Origin: Pseudoalteromonas tunicata
GTDB lineage: Bacteria > Pseudomonadota > Gammaproteobacteria > Enterobacterales > Alteromonadaceae
Assembly: GCF_002310815.1 (NCBI RefSeq)
Contig: NZ_CP011033.1
Span: 496,001-560,000, forward strand
DNA length: 64,000 nt
Direction: 5' to 3'
Under the pieces are notes generated by a model that had not been told where the DNA came from, searched no databases, and worked only from the letters and a program-made list of their open reading frames with translations. Shown here in pieces: positions 53,501-60,946 of this stretch; the stretch's first letter is position 1, and every line of letters starts with the position of its first letter. Both the position numbers and the translations under genes were made by a program.

Positions 53501-56500
53501 TTGTCAGTTGAGACAATAGCTGGATCGCCATTTAGTGTAGAAAAAAAAACGAGTAGTGGTGAAACGGCTATCGCTGGTTTAGGGGAAGCTCAATGGCAGT
53601 TTATTGTTAAAGATAAGTTCGGCAATCTAGTTAAAGACGGAACAAACATCCGAGTTTCATCCTTCAGCTTGAATGTTGAGTCAGTGAGTCCAACTATCAA
53701 TGGCGTGACTACTGTAAAATTAAAAGGAATAAGAGAATCAGGTGATAATGAGTTTGATGTTATAGTTGCTGAAGGAATTTCCTATCCATTCAAGCAATAT
53801 GTTCATGATATCAATATAGAAGTCAATGTACCTACAGAAGTCGAAATTAAAACTGAGTTAAATTTTAGTGTAAAAGCAAAAAGTACATACGGTAACCTTG
53901 AAGGGCTCAATATTGATTTGGCTGTACATAGAGGAAAGTTAGATAAATACGCAGCTTCTCTAACTAGTACAGGTATCCACAATCCTTTATTTTATAGTGG
54001 TAATTTCCCCGGAATAGCCCAGTTCTCTGCAAAAATTGCAGGGACAGATAAAATTGCAACACAATCATTTAAGGTTATCCCAAAAGAGGATTACCTTGAA
54101 TCAAGTATTTTGACATTAGGTGGTGAAACGACGATCGATTTGACAGATGGTAAAACGAGGACATTTGGAAGTAGCACTCGTTTACATGTGAATACAATAC
54201 CAAATGATAATGTGTCTTTAGAAATCGGTAGTATTTTTGAACCCCCTCTTTATCCGCTGATTGATTACAGCAGCGATTTTGGCATCTTACAGCACAATAT
54301 ATTAACAGATTATTCAAATGGTATTGATGCTATAACCAAAAATATTTCTTTAGTACAATCGAATAAAAAAAATACCATCAACGCTTTTCAGTTTAATAAA
54401 ACTCAATATAAACAAACTTATATTGATATACCTGAGCATGATAAACTTACTGGATTAACATCAGCAGGTATTAATTTTTCAATTAACTTGAACGATACCA
54501 GCTCTTTATCTGAAGAAGTTGAAATCGTTGATTGGGATAACTTTGGCTTAAGACTTAAACTTAATACAGACCAGACTTTAGCTCTTTATATCGATACAGT
54601 TGATGGTACTGAATCGCTCATACACTCACAGGTTCTTCAACAAGGCCAATGGCATAATGTTGCGATGCATATCATTGGTGATAAAGTTAAACTAGGTGTA
54701 TCCGGATCTATAGTAGAGCTTAAGCTAGCATCCTCAATACAAGCAAAGAATACCAAGAGTTATGCACTAAGGTTTACATCAAGCTCTAATCAATTAACTA
54801 GCTTTCAATTAACAGAAATAAAGCTCTTTGATTGGTTGAGTGAAGCAACGCTTACATTTGATGATGGCACTTTTAATGCTGATCTAATTGCTGACAATAC
54901 CGGTAAAGCAGCGATTAAAGTCACAGCTCATCAACCAGTCACCGCTTACAAACGGCTATATCAATCAAGTGCACAACGCACATTACTTGCAAATTTGATA
55001 GTCTCAAAAGCGTATGCGGATCAAACCTTTAGTCAATGTTTCGACTTACCTGTAGTCGACCCTAATGATACTGATGCACAGATTAAATTTGTTGAACAAT
55101 TCACCACATTAGTATTAGATTGTTTTTTCAAAGAAAAAATAAAACAAGCAAAGATTACTTATCAAAAAGCAGAAGGGATTTTTGATGCTTCAGCTGCTCT
55201 TGTCCAAGTAGGATTACTGGAGACCACTTATTCTACTTTGAGAGGATTAAAAGATGCATCTATCGTAATTACCAACTGTTTAGATGGTGCAGCTACGGGA
55301 GGCAACGACTCCGCTGTTGGTATAGGTTGTGACTTTATCACCAGTATGTTGGCTGTCGGTGATGTACGGGATTTAATAAAGCAGACCTGGAACTATCATA
55401 TTAGTCCTGATGATTATGATGAACTTGAAGCTAATCTAGCTGCTTTAGGACTTCTAGCATCTGCTGCTCAGCTAATTCCTGGGGCAGGGCAAACAGCAGG
55501 GGTTGTAATTAGTGCGGCGTTATCATCTGTAAAAATTATTGTTAAAGTAATTAAACGCTCTAATAAAGCAGGTAAAGGTGCAGGAAGGGCACTAGCTAAA
55601 CGAATAGCTCGTATTGTTCAGTCAGATAAATCATTAGAGCAAAAAGGTGAGGCTTTTCAAGCTTTACTTCCTTTTATCGAAATGACCGCAGCTATTGTTT
55701 TAATTAAAGATGATAACCCAGAAATCTTTGATGTGATGATCAATGCAATTAGTACTGATGACGGGCAAGATGCGATTATAGAGTGGATTGGGGATTATTT
55801 CGAACGATTAGAGTCAGAGTTACTAAGAGCTGAAATAAACAAACCCTTTAACCCGTTTAAATATTTAATGTCTTCTGCTTATGCAGATATCTCATCAGAC
55901 TTACAGAGAAAATTTCTTAAAGAATTAACAACTCTCATTGCGCAAGTGAAAAGAATAAACCCAGAAGCGACTTCCGAAGTCATTGCAGATACCTTTATTG
56001 GTGCACTAGAGCAATTTTTACGACTGAGTAAAGACCCGAACTTTATATCGAGCTTAACCAAAGGAAAAGTACAAGATTTCTTAATTTTAAATGCGTTTAT
56101 TAACGTTAAAAAAATAGGTGGCGACGATACGGTTAAACGGTTTGCGTTACATGCTCCTTACACTTTAGGCTATGGTAAAAATCTCTTTTCTGGGGATGAG
56201 TATGTAAAAGCATTTGCTGAACTGCCACTAGATAAGCTTAATCCGCAAAGTCTGCAAGGCTTAAGAGGTATCCTCAATAAATTTCAAAATAATGGAGGGG
56301 CTGGAAATAAATTAGGCATTGCCAAAGGTCCCATAGCCCATGCCTTTTTTATTGCGGATATGCTCAAACGCAGTGATGTTGAGATTGAAAACATTGAAAT
56401 CCTTGATAGGGCAGCGAGTACGACTCGCTTTACCGACTTGGTAGTTAGGATTAACGGGCAGCTGATTAAAGTTGAATTTAAAAATTACTTTGCTGATACT

Positions 56501-56941
56501 TGGGCAAAAAATTTAGGCAATGGTATGAAAAACAAACCTACTAAAGCCGGGCAGGAAGGAGGCGAAGACTTTGCAGCAGAAGTTGCGGGGCAATTAGCCG
56601 AAGACTTAGCTAATTTAGCGGCCAATAAATATAAGGGGTACCAATGGGTATTTACTCCAGATGTATTACCGGACTCCCGTACGCTGACTAAAGCCCCAAC
56701 AGATGCGGTATTAATAAAACAGCAAGATGAAATACTAGAACATATTATTAGCTTAATTGATGACAATGTATTGACTACGATTATGCAAAAGCAAAATCTA
56801 GATAAAGTTGGGCCAATCAAGGATCCTGATAAACGATTGGCATTTAAAGATGGGTTGGTAGAGCAGTTAAAAGAATTACAAAAGTCTGATATGCCATTTA
56901 TCAGTATTACCAAATTTGAACAGATTATAAAGAGCGATTAA
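50510..56941 (+). CDS. Exported polymorphic-toxin-like protein with C-terminal PD-(D/E)XK nuclease-like domain
   Basis: 2143 residues, with a signal peptide (residues 1 to about 33, after K-P-L-I-W-L-S-V-L-F-I-G-F-F). The first 1,240 residues are beta-rich with Ig-like parts and no family I can name; residues 1247-1450 resemble a LamG/concanavalin domain. An A-Y-A-D motif sits at 1501-1504. A pre-toxin-like segment follows at about 1616-1690 (G-D-V-R-D-L, then a Gly/Ala-rich hydrophobic stretch ending I-P-G-A-G-Q-T-A-G). A second A-Y-A-D lies at 1790-1793. The last 350 residues carry D1976, E1989 and K1991 as T-D-L-V-V and V-E-F-K-N, the core of a restriction-endonuclease fold. Predicted role: effector that cuts nucleic acid in a target cell. 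No YD/RHS repeats. Start has AAAGGA upstream. Confidence 0.85.
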   Translation: MKNNNTAAQWIKPLIWLSVLFIGFFAEINQSYGYGWLDVHRFRHGWVLARGLVLENDSPIYVEYDDKGKVVGGLHKLATDLPGGTVISADYVNATYDILEDNQQQYGGSLQIMSVDNYNSATLLNGLNKSVKKVEVSNYYKTVVIRDTKTLISDFQPHVLMLARFDLNSIGRQTTAKSLLIDKYGALVYASDNTISFKSAFFEGDEGEQALPPTFKDLRDVETYAPFKNAFVEVLAPYGGLTSTGEDGRWVSQYGLIPCPMFFFEYNTNVWMKYYYAAYNPRNWSPYEYQWKPGYDACIGYDAMQPTDLVGLMVKIAIIGILSNISVKDLPYTFYVDSTVATGGAKLTSLGKSVSIGAQTQYVYQAPDLEPIAQPLYDFDGDLIPERTLFGNLDSTGQFSCTLDKSAASYYGVYFSSKYSGLPLTDCNDAKADLIQPDVMRVIDINPDLSHQGLLGEISSDDLQDTDIFIFRESTGMLITQRKGVDLRDGVSHYGTEDDTFMYGILMRGPAAAAFGSFDERFESGFASYQSRSHMNPDLHRRDANHLRPNELIRIVLINRKTGYIGTSLKSYSDIGKWNTVKDLMSRINMGPPNLSITAERFYTADEMSSKPGDNKNIISYEGSASSKDEMIVLTTEWLDHDGTPLPKGLEDYGYTGRLAKVGGANTLVTAGGMMANFAIIPGRNIVQIKLPGDGNTNEHFYVNVSGAPISENPSFADIGAASSGPLAHRPKNYVPFKVPVFDEIQTTLSTLLYKKAKKDGLANNLDAPKPIYHYLYRPEYQFSTYQLNLKKLSRHTNSGDVIHLQGKKRPLIGSSDSMVKLMYDLIASQHEALEFLGQGQELVFALGADEIKATIGEDGQIIFDRLDHIASLDVEDFVTLSLYNNTDPTNVLWDYAFRTVSLTPQRNTKLDNNANTITITADVAANSYHAVSAKITPASEKPEKLNWGIEGQGSLLTKETMGNNGLHVAKADLSTKAGDKTTLYAYSGEENNRFYSLSVETIAGSPFSVEKKTSSGETAIAGLGEAQWQFIVKDKFGNLVKDGTNIRVSSFSLNVESVSPTINGVTTVKLKGIRESGDNEFDVIVAEGISYPFKQYVHDINIEVNVPTEVEIKTELNFSVKAKSTYGNLEGLNIDLAVHRGKLDKYAASLTSTGIHNPLFYSGNFPGIAQFSAKIAGTDKIATQSFKVIPKEDYLESSILTLGGETTIDLTDGKTRTFGSSTRLHVNTIPNDNVSLEIGSIFEPPLYPLIDYSSDFGILQHNILTDYSNGIDAITKNISLVQSNKKNTINAFQFNKTQYKQTYIDIPEHDKLTGLTSAGINFSINLNDTSSLSEEVEIVDWDNFGLRLKLNTDQTLALYIDTVDGTESLIHSQVLQQGQWHNVAMHIIGDKVKLGVSGSIVELKLASSIQAKNTKSYALRFTSSSNQLTSFQLTEIKLFDWLSEATLTFDDGTFNADLIADNTGKAAIKVTAHQPVTAYKRLYQSSAQRTLLANLIVSKAYADQTFSQCFDLPVVDPNDTDAQIKFVEQFTTLVLDCFFKEKIKQAKITYQKAEGIFDASAALVQVGLLETTYSTLRGLKDASIVITNCLDGAATGGNDSAVGIGCDFITSMLAVGDVRDLIKQTWNYHISPDDYDELEANLAALGLLASAAQLIPGAGQTAGVVISAALSSVKIIVKVIKRSNKAGKGAGRALAKRIARIVQSDKSLEQKGEAFQALLPFIEMTAAIVLIKDDNPEIFDVMINAISTDDGQDAIIEWIGDYFERLESELLRAEINKPFNPFKYLMSSAYADISSDLQRKFLKELTTLIAQVKRINPEATSEVIADTFIGALEQFLRLSKDPNFISSLTKGKVQDFLILNAFINVKKIGGDDTVKRFALHAPYTLGYGKNLFSGDEYVKAFAELPLDKLNPQSLQGLRGILNKFQNNGGAGNKLGIAKGPIAHAFFIADMLKRSDVEIENIEILDRAASTTRFTDLVVRINGQLIKVEFKNYFADTWAKNLGNGMKNKPTKAGQEGGEDFAAEVAGQLAEDLANLAANKYKGYQWVFTPDVLPDSRTLTKAPTDAVLIKQQDEILEHIISLIDDNVLTTIMQKQNLDKVGPIKDPDKRLAFKDGLVEQLKELQKSDMPFISITKFEQIIKSD
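55889..56941 (+). other. C-terminal toxin region (restriction-endonuclease-like)
   Basis: Residues 1793-2143 of the preceding protein, after the second A-Y-A-D motif. The core has a helix with H-A-F-F-I-A-D-M-L, then T-D1976-L-V-V-R-I-N-G-Q-L-I-K-V-E1989-F-K1991-N-Y. This spacing (D-x12-E-x-K) fits PD-(D/E)XK nucleases. Activity is predicted, not shown. Confidence 0.65.
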
Positions 56942-56943
56942 TT

Positions 56944-58986
56944 ATGCGAATTTATTACACCCCGGAGCTTGATTGGTTATCTCATCAGGGTTTTGAACCA
57001 GAAAACGTTTACCTGTTTTTTAATGAAGGGCTGATGACGTGTTTAAATCAAGGTCAGATAGATTATTTAGGCTACAGTACCGATAAAAATTATCATAATT
57101 TTCTCAACCTTGCGAGTGAGCCTCTGTTATATGTGATAGATAAAAATACCAAGCAGGGTGAATTAATGACTAAAAATGGTGAGGTATATAACGCTGTGCC
57201 TGAGCCATTTAATAGCCAACCAGCTTTAACAAAAACATCGCCATGTAACACATTATTGTATGTAAGATTATCAGAATATAATGGTCAAAAAGACGTGTCG
57301 GTAACCCTCAAAGAGGGGAAGCTAGCAGTGAAACCTTTGTTATTTTCTATAATTTACAAAGTAACCAGCAATTCTATATATGGCTTAGACAGGCAACGAC
57401 GTAACATACTCAAAACAGACAGTAACTTAGACACCCTCTGGTCTTATGAGTTGGAGTATAAATCAGACTATGGCACCGCCAAAGATGCTTTGTTTCATAA
57501 TCAGACATTAATCAACTTTATTGGTGCCCGTGAAGAAACCTTTGAACGTACCGATAGGGATGTATTTGAACAATATCGCGGCGGGGCTTTGATTGCCCTT
57601 GATACTGACACCGGGCAATTAAAGTGGCAGTTCGAATGTGAGACTTACCTCGATAACTATCAGCTAGATCAGGGGCGCTTATATTACGGGGCTCACGATG
57701 GAGTACGTATTTTAGACCCAGACACTGGTGAGCTCTTGCAGTTTATTGCATCAGGCCTCCCTGAACCTAAAAACCACCCACGTTTTCTGTGTTCTGTCTT
57801 TGTTGATAAGTCTTATATTTATTTTTGTTACAGTGAATTGGGCCGTTGGTATGTCTATGATAAACACAGCTATCAACAGCTCACCATCTTACAGTTGCCT
57901 GAGCATTGTGTGCCGTGGCGGCATATTTTCACTGATAACAATTCAGGCAAGCATTATTTTTACCTCTCGGACTTTACCAAGTATGTTGATCGTAGCTACT
58001 TGTTTGAATTAGACCCAAGCAATCTCTTGGCGCCGATTGAGTTTGAAACCAAACCACGCACCGAAGTGGCGTTTGCACCGGTTAATGGCGAGGCAAACAA
58101 TTGTGACTTAGTGATCACCTTGTACACCCCACGTTTAGACGATGCCTTACGGTTTGGTGAAATCATCACCCGCGATTTAGCGTTGCAACATGGCCGCTCA
58201 AAAAGCGCTCCCGACATGTATATTCGTCAATTTGAGCGCTATCCCGATAAACGCTTTAACGGCACCATTCGTTTGCAAGTGGTGGGCTGTCAAGCTGATC
58301 CCAGTCTCATCAACGAACGCCTCGCGATTATGGCGCAGCGCTTTGCGACATGGAATCAAGGTTTTCACACCTGTTTATACGGCCATGCTAAAAATGCACA
58401 AGGCAAAGTGTATTTGGCGACTTTGTACGCCCAATCAGTGAGTGAACAAGAGCTCGGCACCTTAACCTCATTACAACCACAGCCTAAAAATGACCTCCCT
58501 CAGGCGCCTAAAATACCGGTTGAAGACGCATTAATGGATTACCTCACCGATTATGAAAACGGCGAGTTTTCAACGGATGATACCGATTATTTAGCTGAGG
58601 CCTTGGCAGTCTCCAATCAGGTGATTACGGGGGCGTATTCAACTAAGCTCATTGGCAGCGCGTACTTTTTACAAGCCTTATATTACTTAGCGAAAGAAGA
58701 GGGCGAACAACGCCGTAAAGCCTTAAAAGAGGCCGCACAATGTGGCAATACCAATGCGATGATAGAGTCCTTATTTGCCACCCCTTACCAAGAATGGCAC
58801 ATCGACTTACTCGCCCTCGCGCAAGTGTATAATCAACAGGGCACCGAATTTTGGAATATCCAAGCAGACGTAGAGAGTTGCTTGGAAAAACAAGATGCCG
58901 CCACCCGCTCACGCATCGATACACACGCCCAAGAAATACAACAACAGTGGGACAGCGAGCAAAAAACACCGTATTGGATTTTTTAG
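56944..58986 (+). CDS. Candidate immunity protein, cytoplasmic beta-propeller-like, 680 residues
   Basis: Starts two bases after the toxin stop codon and has no signal peptide or membrane segment, as expected for an immunity protein that protects the producing cell's cytoplasm. The N-terminal about 430 residues look like a PQQ-type beta-propeller (for example A-L-D-T-D-T-G-Q-L-K-W-Q near residue 217, I-L-D-P-D-T-G-E-L near 258). The last 170 are helical with Sel1/TPR-like character (A-L-K-E-A-A-Q-C-G-N-T-N-A-M). It is large for an immunity protein, most of which are 100-200 residues. GC rises from about 35-43% in sampled 60-base rows of the first part to 45-55% from about 57,900 on, so the two halves may have different histories. 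A terminator follows. The immunity role is inferred from position. Confidence 0.75.
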   Translation: MRIYYTPELDWLSHQGFEPENVYLFFNEGLMTCLNQGQIDYLGYSTDKNYHNFLNLASEPLLYVIDKNTKQGELMTKNGEVYNAVPEPFNSQPALTKTSPCNTLLYVRLSEYNGQKDVSVTLKEGKLAVKPLLFSIIYKVTSNSIYGLDRQRRNILKTDSNLDTLWSYELEYKSDYGTAKDALFHNQTLINFIGAREETFERTDRDVFEQYRGGALIALDTDTGQLKWQFECETYLDNYQLDQGRLYYGAHDGVRILDPDTGELLQFIASGLPEPKNHPRFLCSVFVDKSYIYFCYSELGRWYVYDKHSYQQLTILQLPEHCVPWRHIFTDNNSGKHYFYLSDFTKYVDRSYLFELDPSNLLAPIEFETKPRTEVAFAPVNGEANNCDLVITLYTPRLDDALRFGEIITRDLALQHGRSKSAPDMYIRQFERYPDKRFNGTIRLQVVGCQADPSLINERLAIMAQRFATWNQGFHTCLYGHAKNAQGKVYLATLYAQSVSEQELGTLTSLQPQPKNDLPQAPKIPVEDALMDYLTDYENGEFSTDDTDYLAEALAVSNQVITGAYSTKLIGSAYFLQALYYLAKEEGEQRRKALKEAAQCGNTNAMIESLFATPYQEWHIDLLALAQVYNQQGTEFWNIQADVESCLEKQDAATRSRIDTHAQEIQQQWDSEQKTPYWIF

Positions 58987-59010
58987 TGACTGAATGAGGA
59001 GACAAAAGTC

Positions 59011-59058
59011 AGCCCCGCCAGTTAATTTTTAGAACCTCACAGTAGTGGGGCTTTTTTA
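59011..59058 (+). terminator. Rho-independent terminator of the giant operon
   Basis: AGCCCCGC (59011-59018) pairs with GTGGGGCT (59045-59052, one G-U pair) across a 26-base loop, followed by a run of six Ts. It is 24 bases after the immunity candidate. The large loop makes it weaker than the one at 4281. Confidence 0.65.
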
Positions 59059-59236
59059 TCACGGCGAGGAAGCTGACCAATTGTTACTTTTCGTTCCTGA
59101 TTGCGTGCAAGGTGTATCCAGTATAGTATTGAAAAATCAATGAAATAGTAAACAAGAGTGATACGTTTCCTTCCAAAACTGATGGCAGAATATCGTCCGC
59201 TCAACAGGGAATAATCACGATACACAAGGTAATAGT

Positions 59237-60724
59237 ATGACAAAATTTTCATTTCATAAGCAACAATTTAAGCCCAAGGATGCACGATGGTTGGCTGAGC
59301 GTGAGGCTTTATTTGACAAGGTGAACACTAGATTTGGTCACCATAATAAAGCGAGTGCTGCCACACTGCGTAAATACATCACTAAAGGTGAATGGAACTT
59401 GCACAGTCAATACGACATTGGCTTTTGCTCAAAGTTTTTCTTACTGCCTGAGCCCAGTGTTGACTTGTATTTTCAGGTATTAAAGGAAGTGCCTTGGGAT
59501 GAAGGAAAAAGAGAATTCCGAAATGATGTGTTCAGTATTTTACTGACTGGAAAACTCACAACAATTACGAAATTCTCACCGGCCCTGCTCAAATCGTTAT
59601 ATCAAGTGAGTGTTGATCATTTACAGGAATATAGTGATGAAGAAATTGAGATTGATGGTCTGAGTTATCGTCGTTTCCCTAGTCCTATAGATAAAGGACA
59701 CCCCAATGTTTTTTTTATGTATTATATTCGAGAAGCGACGAAGTGGCTAAAAGAGCCTTGGAATCAAAACCACACGGGCTTTACTTATTTTATGCCTCAT
59801 TGGTTTTCGGGCCTTGAGTATTTAAGTTGGCAAGAAGGGAATGAGAATCTCACCCCAGCTTGGTTTTTTGAATTTTGCACCCTGATCCAGCATTACATTC
59901 CAGAGCACCTTTCTAACCCAGCAGCTCAGCAAAAAATAGAGTTTGTCGCTAACTTCAAACGCTTTGTAGAAGAAAAAGGGTTAATCAAACCCTACTTGAT
60001 TGAGCAATGGCAACAAGCCGCGCTTAATACGGAGCAAGAGTGGGAGAAAAAGATCTACCCATGCGATTTCCACACTGATCCAGAAGTCTGGGATAGCTGG
60101 TATGAAGGACCTTTCACACCACTCGTCATCAGAATTAATGAAGACTCTGAGGGATTACATGAAAAGCTCATTGAGCTTTTCAATAAAAATAATTTTGGTA
60201 CAGTAAATGACACACATAAAAAGCGCCGCATTGAGCTGACGCATATATTGACACCTGAATTTATTAACGAATTTCCGAACGATGTGAAAACGACTGGAAT
60301 TAAAGGTGATTTAACTCGAGTCACCTTGACTCCAGAGTATATGGGTACACCTAATGTCACGTTTAACCTCGACATAATCAGTATAGTGGACTTACCCAAG
60401 TTGACAGCTGAAGCTATACCACGGTTAATTATTTTAGAGCGCTCAACAGATCACTATCTGCCAGATTTATCGAGAAGGTACTGTGCCCACCGTCAGTTCA
60501 TGATAGATGAGGTGAAGAGCGAAACAGGCTACCAGCTATTACGCTATTTTGGTTATACCTATACGGCTAAAGCAGGATTAACCATTCCGCCATGTCCAGG
60601 TACTTATTCTAGGTATTTACGAGAATCTGCGTTTGCATTTTTTAATGTTGATTATTCGCCATTAAAACGCAGTACGTCGGCTTTTTTACTTGATGCGCAA
60701 GACGATTACCTTTATCTGGATTAA
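59237..60724 (+). CDS. Protein of unknown function, 495 residues
   Basis: No signal peptide, lipobox or membrane segment; likely cytoplasmic. The chain is mixed alpha/beta and rich in aromatic and charged residues (for example P-W-N-Q-N-H-T-G-F-T-Y-F near 182), with an H-R-Q-F-M-I-D-E-V helix near residue 425. I do not recognise a family or a catalytic motif. The start follows AAGGT at normal spacing. It sits 250 bases after the operon, beyond its terminator; a TATAGT at 59122-59127 could be its -10, but the -35 is poor. A spare or orphan immunity gene at the end of a toxin locus, or an unrelated accessory gene, are both possible. It converges with hflX. Confidence 0.75.
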   Translation: MTKFSFHKQQFKPKDARWLAEREALFDKVNTRFGHHNKASAATLRKYITKGEWNLHSQYDIGFCSKFFLLPEPSVDLYFQVLKEVPWDEGKREFRNDVFSILLTGKLTTITKFSPALLKSLYQVSVDHLQEYSDEEIEIDGLSYRRFPSPIDKGHPNVFFMYYIREATKWLKEPWNQNHTGFTYFMPHWFSGLEYLSWQEGNENLTPAWFFEFCTLIQHYIPEHLSNPAAQQKIEFVANFKRFVEEKGLIKPYLIEQWQQAALNTEQEWEKKIYPCDFHTDPEVWDSWYEGPFTPLVIRINEDSEGLHEKLIELFNKNNFGTVNDTHKKRRIELTHILTPEFINEFPNDVKTTGIKGDLTRVTLTPEYMGTPNVTFNLDIISIVDLPKLTAEAIPRLIILERSTDHYLPDLSRRYCAHRQFMIDEVKSETGYQLLRYFGYTYTAKAGLTIPPCPGTYSRYLRESAFAFFNVDYSPLKRSTSAFLLDAQDDYLYLD

Positions 60725-60880
60725 AAAAGTGTGTGCATGAGCTAGCGGTAAACAGAGCCGTTTTTAAAAACACCAAAGCTGTTTTTTCGGTTTGGCTTTT
60801 GACCAGTCTATTAATAGAATTATTGACTTTATAGTAATATTTAATACCAGAATCTGTGTAAATACATACACCTCAGTATA

Positions 60881-60905
60881 AAGGCAACATAAGTTGCCTT
60901 TTTCA
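60881..60905 (+). terminator. Hairpin terminator between convergent genes
   Basis: AAGGCAAC (60881-60888), loop ATAA, GTTGCCTT (60893-60900) and more Ts on the plus strand. It lies between the stop of the unknown gene and the stop of hflX; the minus-strand tail is A/T-rich too, so it may serve both genes. Confidence 0.7.
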
Positions 60906-60946
60906 GATGTAGTATTAAGTAAGTTGGGTATTAAACTCGTTGGTTT

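Noticed and set aside
50510..56941. RHS/YD-repeat toxin carrier
   Set aside because: Only one YD-like string (E-Y-D-D-K-G-K-V) near the N-terminus; no array and no RHS core.
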